Source of the DNA: CAYFNF01 sp964344485 | Lineage (GTDB): Bacteria; Patescibacteriota; Patescibacteriia; UBA9570; XYC2-FULL-38-9 | Assembly (NCBI GenBank): GCA_964344485.1 | Contig: CAYFNF010000001.1 | Span: 124,001 to 188,000 of the forward strand | DNA: 64,000 bases | Direction: 5' to 3' | Part shown: one piece after another, positions 1 through 8,818 of the stretch | How positions within the stretch are numbered: the stretch's first letter is position 1 | Layout of the letters: every line of letters begins with the position of its first letter | The notes under the pieces: model-generated | Seen by the model: the letters and a program-made list of their open reading frames with translations, nothing else | Database searches by the model: none | Told to the model about the DNA's origin: nothing | Made by a program: the position numbers and the translations under genes

Positions 1-1465
1 TAAAGATTGAACGCATGAAGGCGAGTACATCTTTGATCTCACGACGCTCGTAGAATTTAATGCCACCGATAATTTTATACGGAATTCCGAACTTCAGAAA
101 TGACTCTTCAATTGCGCGTGACTGTGCATTGGTGCGGTAGAGTACTACGTACTGTGAGAAATCTATCTCTCGTTTTTTAGCTTCAACTTCTTGTCGTAGC
201 TCCCCGTCTTCTTTCTGTTGAGTGAACTGCCGCATACCCATCACGCGATCCAAGATACTCTCTCCCTCTTGAATGACTTCATCCTCGGGGTCTGGTTGCG
301 CATCTTCATCCACGTACTCTATTTCATCCGTTGTACCCGCGGTGTCCCACCCAACGATCTGTTCTACAATATATCGCCCTTCCGCTTCTTCATTCGCTAC
401 TTCTTTAATGCGGATTTTTTCACCTGCCTGGTTTTCAGTCCAGAGCTTCTTCTTTTTTTGATTCTTATTCTTTTCAATGACCTGATTGGATGCATCCAGG
501 ATTGTCTGTGTGGATCGATAGTTCTGTTCTAGAAATACTGTGGTTGCGTCTGCATAATCTTTTTCAAAGTCTAGAATATTTCGGATGTCAGCCATGCGCC
601 AGCTGTAGATGGACTGTGCATCATCTCCAACCACACAGATGTTTTTATGTTTGTCTGCTAGCAGCGTTACTAAACGATACTGTGCTTTATTCGTGTCTTG
701 ATACTCGTCTACTAAGATATGCTCCCAGAGCTTCTGATATTTCTTCAAAATGTCCGGATACTTTTCTAAAAGTTCGACTGTCTTCATGATTAAGTCATCG
801 AAGTCGAGCGCATTGTGTTCTTTTAGGGATTTCTGATATTCAGGGTAGACATTGGCTGCAATCTCACTGATTGGGTCGTCCACAAGCTCCTGATACTGTT
901 CCGGAGTGATCAGCAAGTTCTTGCTGTTAGAGATCTTCCAGTGAATGGCATTGGGTGCTATCTGTTTGGTATCAATACCTTGTTCTTTCATGAGCTTCTT
1001 AACCAACACCTGTTGCTCAGAGTCATCGTAGATAACGAAGTTGGATTTATATCCCAGCGCTTCAATCTCTTTTCGCAGTAAGCGCGAGCAGATGGAGTGA
1101 AATGTTCCCATGTGCGGGAAGTGTTGCTGTTTCTTTCCCAGCAGTGCGACCATACGCTCCTGCATATTGCGCGCAGCTTTGTTTGTAAAGGTTACGGCGA
1201 GTATATTCCATGGTTTTACCCCTTGCTCCGCTATCAAGTACGCGATGCGATGGATAAGAGTACGGGTTTTACCAGAGCCTGCTCCAGCCAAAATCAACAC
1301 CGGCCCTTTTACCGTGGTGACAGCCTCTTGTTGCTTATCGTTCAATTCACGCAGGATCAAATCACCAGCGGTCACTGTGGTGTTTCTCTTTACGGGCTTC
1401 TTTTTAGGGCGTGATGCAGTGTTCTTGGCCTTCCTTTTGGTTGCAGGCTTCTTTTTTTTCGGCAT
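1..1465 (-). CDS. uvrD: UvrD/PcrA-type DNA helicase, 3' end cut by window edge
   Basis: Superfamily 1 ATP-dependent 3'-5' DNA helicase of repair and replication restart. The minus-strand frame is open from the ATG at 1465 to the left edge (488 codons, C-terminus missing). A lysine-rich N-terminal extension of about 35 residues precedes the helicase core. Then come the Q-motif region (LNDKQQEAV), Walker A (AGAGSGKT), motif Ia (VTFTNKAARNM) and GTFHSICSRLLR. These are diagnostic of the UvrD/Rep family. UvrD and PcrA cannot be separated without the C-terminus. The gene is complete at its 5' end and has a TACAAT -10 box only 9 bases before the ATG. Confidence 0.93.
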   Translation of the reverse strand, partial: MPKKKKPATKRKAKNTASRPKKKPVKRNTTVTAGDLILRELNDKQQEAVTTVKGPVLILAGAGSGKTRTLIHRIAYLIAEQGVKPWNILAVTFTNKAARNMQERMVALLGKKQQHFPHMGTFHSICSRLLRKEIEALGYKSNFVIYDDSEQQVLVKKLMKEQGIDTKQIAPNAIHWKISNSKNLLITPEQYQELVDDPISEIAANVYPEYQKSLKEHNALDFDDLIMKTVELLEKYPDILKKYQKLWEHILVDEYQDTNKAQYRLVTLLADKHKNICVVGDDAQSIYSWRMADIRNILDFEKDYADATTVFLEQNYRSTQTILDASNQVIEKNKNQKKKKLWTENQAGEKIRIKEVANEEAEGRYIVEQIVGWDTAGTTDEIEYVDEDAQPDPEDEVIQEGESILDRVMGMRQFTQQKEDGELRQEVEAKKREIDFSQYVVLYRTNAQSRAIEESFLKFGIPYKIIGGIKFYERREIKDVLAFMRSIF

Positions 1466-1474
1466 AGTCGGCTT

Positions 1475-1503
1475 ATTGTATCATATCAGCGCGGTGATGG
1501 AAA
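1475..1503 (-). promoter_or_regulatory. Promoter of the uvrD-like gene, near-leaderless
   Basis: On the minus strand a TACAAT -10 box (1475-1480) lies 17 bases after a weak TTTCCA -35 box (1498-1503). Transcription would start about 3 bases before the ATG at 1465, leaving almost no 5' UTR and no room for a Shine-Dalgarno sequence. Confidence 0.55.
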
Positions 1504-1612
1504 TGATCTGAGCGTCATAAACAGTATAAAAACGGGTTGACATATATATGGTGTGTGTCAGTGTAGGAAAACAACGAACTGTGAGGTTACAAGAGGGGAA
1601 AGGAGGTGGTCC

Positions 1613-2056
1613 ATGAGGACCATGAACCTGGCTGTCGACCCCAGGATCCAGAATGCGTTCATGCGTGCGGCCATGCACGCGGTTCGGCATCACGTGATCC
1701 AGGCCACGAGCGCGCACAAGGAGGCGTTCGACACGCCCGCGTTCCAGGGCACGCTGATGCGCGTGGTGTTGAGTCCGACGAACCGGAAGTCCGAGCGGCG
1801 GATCGACCGGTGGAGCATGACGTTCTGGATCGAGGACGTCGGGCAGAGCCGTGACCAGATCATCGAGTCGGTCGTGGTAGCGCTCGAGAACATGGACATG
1901 TTCTGCTACGTGGGCAAGCGGGGTGTCGCCAACCCCGTTCCCACGGCGCGGGTGATGTTCATGGCCAAGATCCCGGCACGCGAGGGCTTCCAGCTCTTCC
2001 AGCGCACCTGCGAGTGCGGCGCCGTGCGTACGGCATCGGATCCGGGCCTGCTCTAG
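1613..2056 (+). CDS. Unknown 147-residue protein, GC-rich cassette
   Basis: I do not recognise the family. The protein is about 147 residues, mixed alpha/beta in appearance, with a C-terminal CEC motif (FQRTCECGAV) and no signal peptide or membrane segment. The ATG at 1613 is chosen over upstream in-frame starts because a strong Shine-Dalgarno (AAAGGAGGTG) sits just before it. Codons end almost entirely in G or C, unlike the flanking uvrD gene. The gene is monocistronic: a TTGACA box at 1537-1542 lies upstream (its -10 is unclear) and a terminator follows at once. This base composition plus clean Shine-Dalgarno is shared by eight other isolated genes in the window. Confidence 0.72.
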   Translation: MRTMNLAVDPRIQNAFMRAAMHAVRHHVIQATSAHKEAFDTPAFQGTLMRVVLSPTNRKSERRIDRWSMTFWIEDVGQSRDQIIESVVVALENMDMFCYVGKRGVANPVPTARVMFMAKIPAREGFQLFQRTCECGAVRTASDPGLL

Positions 2057-2061
2057 CGCAG

Positions 2062-2089
2062 AAGACCCACGGAGGAAGGGTTCTTTTTT
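2062..2089 (+). terminator. Intrinsic terminator after the 1613-2056 gene
   Basis: AAGACCC pairs with GGGTTCTT (one bulge) around a short loop, followed by a run of T. Confidence 0.55.
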
Positions 2090-2117
2090 ATTTATCGAAA
2101 AAACTCGTCCTCGTACG

Positions 2118-2129
2118 TTCAGGCGCCTG
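2118..2129. repeat. Perfect 12-base palindrome between convergent genes
   Basis: TCAGGCGCCTGA is a perfect palindrome, followed on the + strand by a T run. It lies between the 3' ends of two convergent genes and may help terminate transcription, though the loop would be too tight for a normal hairpin. Confidence 0.35.
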
Positions 2130-2138
2130 AGAAGTTTT

Positions 2139-2993
2139 TTATGAAGTAAAAACTTTTTTTATACGATTGCGGATTTTCTCTGCACGTTTCTTGTCACGGC
2201 TGACAGTGAGGTGGGTGCGGCCAGGTTGCTCTACAATCTCCTGCAATTGATCAGGATCAAACTGTGATAGATCAGTGACTGATTCATAGACTTCGTCCAT
2301 TAGGCCTTTTATATACTTGGGCATTGCAGTTTCAAAGATGTAATCTCCAATCACGACCACATAGTAGTTATCTTCGAACTCCTTTATAGGTGTAATGCTC
2401 ACGCTAACGTTGTCTCCAGCAATGCATTGAGGCGTCAGGGAGTCTAGAAAAGACTCTGTCCCACCCACATGGTACAAATGCATGTTGTGCTGCTTGTATG
2501 CATCATTCAGTGCTTGCTCAGCGTTTGTACGTATCAACTGAAACCAGCAGTGGTCTACGTAGACATACGAGTTTGTATCTTTGTGTTCCTCTGTTGCGTA
2601 ATACAGGATCACGACGATAAGCGCGTGCCACCAAAAGTTGTCCATTGCGACCGGAGTGTCTAAGGTAAATGTTTTACTTTCTCCCTCTTTTAGTAGAATC
2701 GTGGCTGATGCTGCGCCTTGATCAAAGTAGTTCTGCTGCAGCACATTCGTGAAGTTTAGTAAGTTATAGATCCAGGAGCCGTCAATAGAGATCAGCTTTC
2801 CCTCTTTTACCAGAACGCGCTGGTCTGTGAGTTTGTGAATTAAATTATAGAATCCCTGCAATGACATTCCTTTCCTATATCGCTTACTAAAGAAGCCGTA
2901 GAGATCCTTTACTGTCAGTCGTGGCTTATGTGCGAGGATGTCTAACACAATCGCAGTAGGGGAGGAGTCCGGTGATTTTGGGTCAGGAATCAT
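2139..2993 (-). CDS. Putative winged-helix DNA-binding protein, 284 residues
   Basis: The N-terminal ~80 residues look like a winged helix: TAIVLDILAHKPRLTVKDLY is followed by a recognition-helix-like SLQGFYNLIHKL and a wing-like DQRVLVKEGKLISI. The C-terminal ~200 residues carry FDQGAASATILLKEG and a hydrophobic stretch (WWHALIVVILYYA) that may bind a ligand or dimerise; I do not recognise that part. The start at 2993 is set by the promoter: a TAAAAT -10 box covers the next upstream ATG (3023), so that ATG cannot be in the mRNA. The role as a transcriptional regulator is inferred from the fold only. It is divergent from the GC-rich YqeG-like gene. Confidence 0.7.
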   Translation of the reverse strand: MIPDPKSPDSSPTAIVLDILAHKPRLTVKDLYGFFSKRYRKGMSLQGFYNLIHKLTDQRVLVKEGKLISIDGSWIYNLLNFTNVLQQNYFDQGAASATILLKEGESKTFTLDTPVAMDNFWWHALIVVILYYATEEHKDTNSYVYVDHCWFQLIRTNAEQALNDAYKQHNMHLYHVGGTESFLDSLTPQCIAGDNVSVSITPIKEFEDNYYVVVIGDYIFETAMPKYIKGLMDEVYESVTDLSQFDPDQLQEIVEQPGRTHLTVSRDKKRAEKIRNRIKKVFTS

Positions 2994-3021
2994 AGTCAAG
3001 TAAAACTTTAAGATTTTAAAC

Positions 3022-3050
3022 ATTTTAAATAAATATTGAAAATTTGTCAA
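3022..3050 (-). promoter_or_regulatory. Minus-strand promoter of the winged-helix gene
   Basis: TTGACA (reverse complement of 3045-3050), 17-base spacer, TAAAAT (reverse complement of 3022-3027). It interlocks with a plus-strand promoter at 3036-3064, so the two polymerases compete for the same DNA. Confidence 0.75.
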
Positions 3051-3064
3051 GAGCACGATACACT
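3036..3064 (+). promoter_or_regulatory. Plus-strand promoter of the YqeG-like gene
   Basis: TTGAAA (3036-3041), 17-base spacer, TACACT (3059-3064). It overlaps the divergent promoter by 15 bases. Confidence 0.65.
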
Positions 3065-3113
3065 CTGCTGTTCTCAGTTCGGAATGGACCGGATTGAGTG
3101 AGCAGGAGGAGTC

Positions 3114-3743
3114 ATGTTCTTTCACATTCTGCAGGCGTTCGTGGAGCTGGTCCGTGATGTGATCCGCAAACCCGTGGAGTTCATTCACGTAGAGATGAAC
3201 TGGTCGGTGCTGAACCCGCTGGTGTGGCTGCCGCATACTCTGTCTCCGGACATGACCATCTCTTCGCTGAGCGAGCTGGACGCGCAAGCGCTGGTGGATC
3301 TCGGGTACGAAGCAGTGATCATTGACTACGACGGCGTGATTGTGGACTACCACACCGAGGAGCCACCCGCGCCCGTGGTCGTGGAAGCGCTGCAGCGGTT
3401 GTCCAAGCACTTGCGCGTGCGAATTCTGTCGAACCGCCGCGGGAAGCTGCTGCAGTCGCTGCACGATGCGCTCCCTCAGTTCCCGGTAGTCCGCTCGTGT
3501 AAGATGAAGCCACACAAGGAACCGTACCTGACCGCAGCAAAGACCTTGGGCGTAGAGATCACCAAGACGGTGTTGATCGAGGACCGGCTCGCCACTGGGA
3601 TCGCGGGAGGTAACCGCGTGGGGATGTACACGGTGTGGATGCATCCATCGCTGGGCCGTGATCGAGAGCCTTGGAACGTCTGGCTCTATCGCTTGGTTGA
3701 GGAGAAGCTACTCTCCTTGTACAACACGCTGCGTTTGACCTGA
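3114..3743 (+). CDS. YqeG-like HAD-superfamily phosphatase, GC-rich cassette
   Basis: A haloacid-dehalogenase-type hydrolase of about 209 residues. HAD motif I is seen as IIDYDGVIVDY (nucleophile Asp near residue 77), motif II-like as RILSNRRG, a motif III lysine near KPHKEPYL, and motif IV as VLIEDRLATGIAGGNRVGMY. The arrangement, including the preamble NPLVWLPHTLSPDMTISSL, matches YqeG/class IIIA phosphatases. In motif I the usual DxDxT/N reads DYDGV, so the Thr/Asn position is changed. The start follows an AGGAGGAG Shine-Dalgarno. Codon use is strongly GC-rich compared with neighbours, and the gene stands alone. The substrate is unknown. Confidence 0.82.
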   Translation: MFFHILQAFVELVRDVIRKPVEFIHVEMNWSVLNPLVWLPHTLSPDMTISSLSELDAQALVDLGYEAVIIDYDGVIVDYHTEEPPAPVVVEALQRLSKHLRVRILSNRRGKLLQSLHDALPQFPVVRSCKMKPHKEPYLTAAKTLGVEITKTVLIEDRLATGIAGGNRVGMYTVWMHPSLGRDREPWNVWLYRLVEEKLLSLYNTLRLT

Positions 3744-3806
3744 AAAACCAAGCGTTTTTTTATCACCATCGTAATGGCCGCGCGTTTATTCATGATAGTT
3801 CGGCCC

Positions 3807-3835
3807 TTGATTTTTCAGTGATTTTTTGATACAAT
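3807..3835 (+). promoter_or_regulatory. Promoter before the Arg-rich protein gene
   Basis: TTGATT (3807-3812), 17-base spacer, TACAAT (3830-3835). The start codon is 32 bases further on. Confidence 0.7.
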
Positions 3836-3867
3836 GACAGAGATAACAAGGTGATAAAGATATAGAT

Positions 3868-4323
3868 ATGGGTCGATGGCCAAAAAGACACTCCACGGAG
3901 CGACAAAGCACGCATATCCGGCGACAGACCGCTGGAGAGTATGATCCGGATGAAAAACGTAGACGTCGAAGGCGACGTCCGCAATATGTACCTGATGACA
4001 TACCCGCAGACCCAAGAAAGAGAACCGAAGAGCAGCGCCAGCGGATGCGCTGGGCTATGGATGCGTACGATGAAGAAGATTCAGATGCGCGAGAGAGGAG
4101 ACGGCAAGCTGAACGAGATGCTGATTGGGAGCCGCATCTACATACACAAGAACCAGTAGCATACGTACACCCTGATGATGACTCGCAGCAAGCTCGACAA
4201 CAACGGGCAATGGCAGAGCGAGCAAGAAGGCAAGAAGAGGTGCAACAAGGCGGGCCAAGACAAGACGATCCAAGATCACGGACACGACGAAGAAGGCAGT
4301 CACGCACACGCAGAGCAGCATAG
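3868..4323 (+). CDS. Highly charged, Arg/Gln-rich disordered protein
   Basis: 151 residues dominated by Arg, Asp, Glu and Gln, with an eight-residue basic run (KRRRRRRRP near residue 30) and an Arg-rich tail (RSRTRRRRQSRTRRAA). No domain, signal peptide or membrane segment is visible. The composition suggests an intrinsically disordered nucleic-acid- or ribosome-binding protein, but that is inference. The frame was chosen over longer opposite-strand frames because a good promoter (3807-3835) and an AAGGTG Shine-Dalgarno-like site lie upstream on this strand. Its own stop is followed directly by the secG promoter. Confidence 0.6.
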   Translation: MGRWPKRHSTERQSTHIRRQTAGEYDPDEKRRRRRRRPQYVPDDIPADPRKRTEEQRQRMRWAMDAYDEEDSDARERRRQAERDADWEPHLHTQEPVAYVHPDDDSQQARQQRAMAERARRQEEVQQGGPRQDDPRSRTRRRRQSRTRRAA

Positions 4324-4343
4324 TATTTTTTCATAGTAATGAG

Positions 4344-4372
4344 TTGACAGTTGAAAGACCGTATGGTAGGGT
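4344..4372 (+). promoter_or_regulatory. Promoter before secG
   Basis: TTGACA (4344-4349), 17-base spacer, TAGGGT (4367-4372, weak -10). Confidence 0.5.
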
Positions 4373-4437
4373 AATTTTGGTTTAAAATTGTTGGCATGTA
4401 ACGCAATACAGTCAACAATTAATACAATAAAAAACAG

Positions 4438-4656
4438 ATGAAACTTATTCTTGATATCGTACAAATTGTAGTCGGTATATTACTGATGATTTCTATCCTT
4501 CTCCAATCCAAAGGAGGGGGACTTGGCTCTGCTTTTGGTGGCGGTGAAGCAATCGCAACCACTAGACGAGGAGCAGAGAAAGGAATTTTTACAATCTCGA
4601 TTATCCTCTCAGTGATATTTATAGGGCTTGCAGCCGCACGAATGTTTATTAGTTAA
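4438..4656 (+). CDS. secG: SecG protein-export subunit
   Basis: Small membrane subunit of the SecYEG translocon. 72 residues with two membrane helices (about 3-20 and 50-70) joined by the glycine-rich family signature SKGGGLGSAFGGGEA. The length is typical. No clear Shine-Dalgarno precedes the ATG. The solute-binding protein gene follows 24 bases later and may be co-transcribed. Confidence 0.95.
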   Translation: MKLILDIVQIVVGILLMISILLQSKGGGLGSAFGGGEAIATTRRGAEKGIFTISIILSVIFIGLAAARMFIS

Positions 4657-4680
4657 TCATTGTATTTTTCTTCAAATCGG

Positions 4681-6627
4681 ATGAAACGTCCTTCTGAGGT
4701 GCTTTCGAAATCTTTTAGGCGAAGCACAGACAAGTCACAAGAAAAAAAGGAGCCAGAGCAGTTGGTGTATAAAACCACAGCAACCCGCAAGACGCCGACA
4801 TTTGCTCATGCGCGATATTTTACTCGGTTGCTAAAAGGCCAAGAGCGTATTGTATTTCTTATCGCTGCAGTAATTATCCTTGTTGGACTTCCGATTGTAG
4901 GTCTACGTTGGTACTATCGCGCGACTGAGGTCGTGCCTGATTACGGTGGGAGCTACACCGAGGGAATAGTTGGAGCGCCACAGTATATCAACCCGATCCT
5001 TTCTCCGTTGTCTGATGTGGATTCAGATCTGACTGAATTTATTTTCTCTGGGTTGTTCCGTTATACAGACCAACAAGAGCTAGTCTCTGACCTAACTACC
5101 AACTATGTCATCTCTGATGATAAGTTAACGTATACATTCTTCCTGCGTAGTGATGTGAAGTGGCATGATGGGGAAGATTTAACAGCAGATGATGTGCTCT
5201 TTACGATTAACGCGATTCAAGATCCGTTGTATCAGAGTCCGTTGTATGCATCGCTTGCAGGAGCACAGACCGAGAAGCTAGATGACTACTCGTTTTCTAT
5301 CACCTTACCAGAGCCGTACGCACCGTTCCTTTCAACTATGACCTTCGGAATCGTTCCGGAGCACCTCTGGTTTGATGTTCCAGCACAGAACGTTGCATTA
5401 ACTGAATTGAATATTCGCCCAGTCGGAACAGGGCCGTACAAATTTGAGTCACTCACTAAAGAGCGTACCGGAACCATGAAGTCGTTCTATATGGTGCGTA
5501 ACGAAGAGTATTACGGTAATAACGCATATTTAAAAGATATTACATTCATTTTCTATCCAGAGATCACTTCTGCTGTTGATGCGTTGAAATCTAAGAAGAT
5601 TGAAGGATTGAGTTTTTTCCCAATCGTAGAGAGAGAGGATATTCAAAAAAAGAACAGCAACATTGCATTTACCTCACTACGAATTCCTCAGTACACCGCA
5701 GTATTCTTTAATCAGAAGAAGAGCGATGTGTTAAAACAAGACACAGTACGACGAGCACTCGCCCATTCCGTGAACCGTGATGAAATCGTCGATCAAGTGT
5801 TTTATGGTGGCGCAGAAGCCATCTACACCCCTATCCTCCCTGGGTATGTTGGGCATAATCCAGAGGTAAAGAAATTCGAATTTGATTTAGAAGAAGCAGC
5901 TCGATTACTAGAGAGTGAAGGCTGGGTGTTCCCAGAAGTAGCAGAAGAGGAGCCTGCTGAAGATGAGGCTGAGGTTACTGAGGAGGCTACTGAAGAAGGT
6001 GCGGATGAGAATAGTGACGAGGAGCCTGCTGAAGATACCGAATCTACTGATGATACTGTAAGTGAAGCGAACAGTGAAGTTGCTGACTATATCCCTCGAG
6101 AGAAAGACGGTACCAAGCTCGAATTTACTATTGCTACTGTAGACAATGAAGAGTACCGTAGTGTGCTGATGTTAATGCAGAAGAACTGGAAAGAGATCGG
6201 GATAAAAGTGAATGTCGACTTCTACAGTCCAGAAGATATTCAACAAGAAGTCATCAAGCCGCGTGAGTATGAAGCGTTGCTATTCGGTGAAATTGTTGGC
6301 ACTGACCCGGATCCGTATCCATTTTGGCACTCGTCACAGCAAGAGCATCCAGGGTTAGCGCTCGCAATCTTTAGAGATCAGGAAGTCAATCAGTTACTGG
6401 AAGAAGCGCGACAGACCTCGGATGAAGAGGAGCGCCGCTTAAAGTATCTTCACTTTCAGAATAATATTGCAGAAGAGGGTCCAGCGATTTTCTTGTATAA
6501 CCCTCTATACACCTATGGAGTACACGAAAAGATTCAGGGTATAAACTCCATGCAGTATATCACTGTACCGTCTGATAGATTTTCGAATATTACGAATTGG
6601 TATATCGAAACCAAGCGGGAGTGGTAA
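4681..6627 (+). CDS. Membrane-anchored family 5 extracellular solute-binding protein
   Basis: Peptide/oligopeptide-type ABC transporter binding protein (SBP_bac_5), about 648 residues. A basic cytoplasmic N-terminus is followed by one membrane helix (IVFLIAAVIILVGLPIVGL, near residue 60) instead of a cleavable lipoprotein signal. The binding domain follows, with the family hallmark LTYTFFLRSDVKWHDGEDLT and ALAHSVNRDEIVDQVFYGGA. An acidic, low-complexity insert of about 50 residues (EEEPAEDEAEV...) interrupts the second lobe near residue 420. The ATG at 4681 is preferred; a TTG seven codons upstream (4660) is possible. No permease or ATPase gene lies next to it, so the transporter partner is elsewhere. 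The ligand is probably peptides. Confidence 0.88.
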   Translation: MKRPSEVLSKSFRRSTDKSQEKKEPEQLVYKTTATRKTPTFAHARYFTRLLKGQERIVFLIAAVIILVGLPIVGLRWYYRATEVVPDYGGSYTEGIVGAPQYINPILSPLSDVDSDLTEFIFSGLFRYTDQQELVSDLTTNYVISDDKLTYTFFLRSDVKWHDGEDLTADDVLFTINAIQDPLYQSPLYASLAGAQTEKLDDYSFSITLPEPYAPFLSTMTFGIVPEHLWFDVPAQNVALTELNIRPVGTGPYKFESLTKERTGTMKSFYMVRNEEYYGNNAYLKDITFIFYPEITSAVDALKSKKIEGLSFFPIVEREDIQKKNSNIAFTSLRIPQYTAVFFNQKKSDVLKQDTVRRALAHSVNRDEIVDQVFYGGAEAIYTPILPGYVGHNPEVKKFEFDLEEAARLLESEGWVFPEVAEEEPAEDEAEVTEEATEEGADENSDEEPAEDTESTDDTVSEANSEVADYIPREKDGTKLEFTIATVDNEEYRSVLMLMQKNWKEIGIKVNVDFYSPEDIQQEVIKPREYEALLFGEIVGTDPDPYPFWHSSQQEHPGLALAIFRDQEVNQLLEEARQTSDEEERRLKYLHFQNNIAEEGPAIFLYNPLYTYGVHEKIQGINSMQYITVPSDRFSNITNWYIETKREW

Positions 6628-6637
6628 TACACTCTAC

Positions 6638-6721
6638 GCCGGAGTGGTGGAACTGGTAGACACGCAGCGTTCAGGTCGCTGTCCGCATTAGCGGGTGAGA
6701 GTTCAACTCTCTCCTCCGGCA
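6638..6721 (+). tRNA. tRNA-Leu (anticodon CAG)
   Basis: Class II cloverleaf. The acceptor stem is GCCGGAG/CTCCGGC with discriminator A. The anticodon loop TTCAGGT lies inside the CAGCG/CGCTG stem. There is a long variable arm (TCCGCATTAGCGGG), and the T arm is GAGAG-TTCAACT-CTCTC. The 3' CCA is not encoded. Confidence 0.96.
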
Positions 6722-6802
6722 CAGATAAACTTTTTTATCGCGAATGCATCTACGCGGAATTGATCCGTAAGATGTGTTGGCACTTAAATCGTAAATTGTT
6801 AT

Positions 6803-8671
6803 ATGACACCAGAACAAAAAAGTAAGAGTAAAACTCAGAAAAAGTCGCCAAAGTCGAAAAAGGCTGCTAACAGCAAGCGGACCAAGGCGACTCAAAAGAA
6901 GCAGAAAGGCAAGCCAAAGCGCGACCTTTCAAAGAAGTGGAAAAAAGCTTCAGGAGTACAAGGCAAGAAGAAAGGCCATAAAACTCAGAAGACTCCACGA
7001 CACCAAACGTCTAATAAATTACGTGTTGCTGTTATGGGCGGCGCAGAAGAGGTTGGACGAAACATGACCATGATTGAATATGGGAAGGATATTATCCTGA
7101 TCGATTGTGGGCTGCAATTTCCAGAAGAGGAGATGCCGGGAATTGATTACATTATTCCGAACGTCTCCTACTTAAAGGGCAAGGAGAAGAATATCCGAGG
7201 AATTATCATAACGCACGCGCATTATGATCATATCGGAGGCATTCCGCATCTTGCGCCAGTACTACATAATCCACCAATTTATTCTGCACGTTTGACACTT
7301 GGTATTATTGCTAAGCGGCAGGATGATTTTCCAGAATCACCAAAATTAGATCTGCGAGAGGTGGACATTGATGGGCAGTTACAGCTCGGAGATTTCATTG
7401 TTGAGTTTGTTCGAGTCAACCATAGTGTGCCGGATTCACTTGCAATCGTGGTACGGACTCCAGAAGGAATTGTGTTGCACACCGGTGATTTCAAGTTTGA
7501 CTTAACACCGATCAATGACCAAGTAACTGATTTTGCGAAGTTAGCTCAGATCGGACAAGAGGGAGTACTAGCGTTACTCGCAGACTCTACAAATGCTCCG
7601 AAAGAAGGACAGCAACTCTCTGAGCAGCATATCGGAAAGACCTTAACTGAAATCATGGGCAAAGCAGAAGACCGTATCATTATTGGAACGTTTGCTTCGA
7701 ATTTAAACCGTGTACAGCAGATTATCTGGTCAGCTGAAGAGTTAGAGCGTTATGTGGTGCTGGAAGGGTACTCTATGAGAACGAATGTGGAGATCGCAAA
7801 AGAGCTTGGGTATTTGAAGGTGAATCCAAAGACTATTATCCCACCGCAAGAAGCAGTGAAGCTCCCCCCACATAAAGTAGTGATCATCGGAACTGGTGCG
7901 CAAGGTGAAGGTCGCGCATCCTTAATGCGTATTGCCACTGGAGAACACAAACACTTTAAGATAGAGAAGAATGATACTATTATCTTCTCCTCTTCGGTAA
8001 TTCCAGGTAATGAACGGTCAGTACAAGCACTGAAAGATACTCTTCTTCGAGAAGGTGCAAATGTAGTGCACTATCAGATGATGGACGTTCACGCTGGAGG
8101 TCACGCTCAAAAAGAAGATTTGAAGTTGCTGATTCGGTTGATCAATCCAAAGTACTACGTACCAATCGAAGGAAACCACCATTTGTTACATGACAACGCC
8201 TCTTGTGCCACTGACCTTGGATGGCCTGATGAACAGATTTTCATCCCTGCGAATGGGCAGGTCATGACTTATGCGGGCGGAGAAGGAAAGCTCACTGAAG
8301 AGAAGCTGCCGGCAGATTATGTTATGGTTGATGGGCTGGGAGTCGGAGATGTTTCAGAGGTAGTGTTGCGTGATAGACAGTTGCTCGCAGAAGACGGTAT
8401 GTTTGTGGTGATTGTAACTATTGATTCACACACTGGAGAGGTGGTAGGTTCACCAGACATCATCTCGCGTGGATTCATATATATGAAAGGGAATAAAGCT
8501 ATGGTCGAAGATGCGCGCAAGAAAGTGAAGGAAATCGTACAGCCAGTCACTGAAGGAGAAGCGCAGAACGCCATGTATCTCAAGAATAAGATTCGTGATG
8601 AATTAGGACAGTTCTTATTCACTAAGATCCAGCGACGCCCAATGGTGTTGCCGGTTATTGTTGAAGTATAA
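6803..8671 (+). CDS. rnj: Ribonuclease J
   Basis: Metallo-beta-lactamase/beta-CASP exo- and endoribonuclease of mRNA decay and RNA maturation. 622 residues, longer than usual (~555) because of a lysine-rich N-terminal extension of about 70 residues. The catalytic domain begins LRVAVMGGAEEVGRNM, with metal-binding THAHYDHIGG, HTGDFKFD and the beta-CASP motif DVHAGGHAQKED. A C-terminal domain is present. It may be transcribed on its own after tRNA-Leu. A basic tail or head is also seen on the UvrD, PilN and surface-protein genes of this window. Confidence 0.96.
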   Translation: MTPEQKSKSKTQKKSPKSKKAANSKRTKATQKKQKGKPKRDLSKKWKKASGVQGKKKGHKTQKTPRHQTSNKLRVAVMGGAEEVGRNMTMIEYGKDIILIDCGLQFPEEEMPGIDYIIPNVSYLKGKEKNIRGIIITHAHYDHIGGIPHLAPVLHNPPIYSARLTLGIIAKRQDDFPESPKLDLREVDIDGQLQLGDFIVEFVRVNHSVPDSLAIVVRTPEGIVLHTGDFKFDLTPINDQVTDFAKLAQIGQEGVLALLADSTNAPKEGQQLSEQHIGKTLTEIMGKAEDRIIIGTFASNLNRVQQIIWSAEELERYVVLEGYSMRTNVEIAKELGYLKVNPKTIIPPQEAVKLPPHKVVIIGTGAQGEGRASLMRIATGEHKHFKIEKNDTIIFSSSVIPGNERSVQALKDTLLREGANVVHYQMMDVHAGGHAQKEDLKLLIRLINPKYYVPIEGNHHLLHDNASCATDLGWPDEQIFIPANGQVMTYAGGEGKLTEEKLPADYVMVDGLGVGDVSEVVLRDRQLLAEDGMFVVIVTIDSHTGEVVGSPDIISRGFIYMKGNKAMVEDARKKVKEIVQPVTEGEAQNAMYLKNKIRDELGQFLFTKIQRRPMVLPVIVEV

Positions 8672-8689
8672 GAAAACGTAATTCGTACT

Positions 8690-8716
8690 ACACGGGCTCT
8701 GTCAGCCCGTGTTTTA
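8690..8716 (+). terminator. Intrinsic terminator after RNase J
   Basis: ACACGGGCT and AGCCCGTGT form a perfect 9-bp stem with a 5-base loop, followed by TTTTA. Confidence 0.85.
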
Positions 8717-8818
8717 CATTCGTAGTAAATAGCGACTGGATTTTTTTCAGGAATATTGTAGAATATAGGTAGTAGGCATATGCCGATTTATATAATTTAT
8801 ACAATAATTTAATTATCT

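Noticed and set aside
2994..3644. N-terminal extension of the 2139-2993 gene up to 3644
   Set aside because: The extension is antisense to the YqeG-like gene and crosses a promoter whose -10 box lies downstream of it.
3786..4418. Minus-strand frame of 210 codons opposite the Arg-rich protein
   Set aside because: Cys/Arg-rich translation typical of a shadow frame; the plus strand has the promoter.
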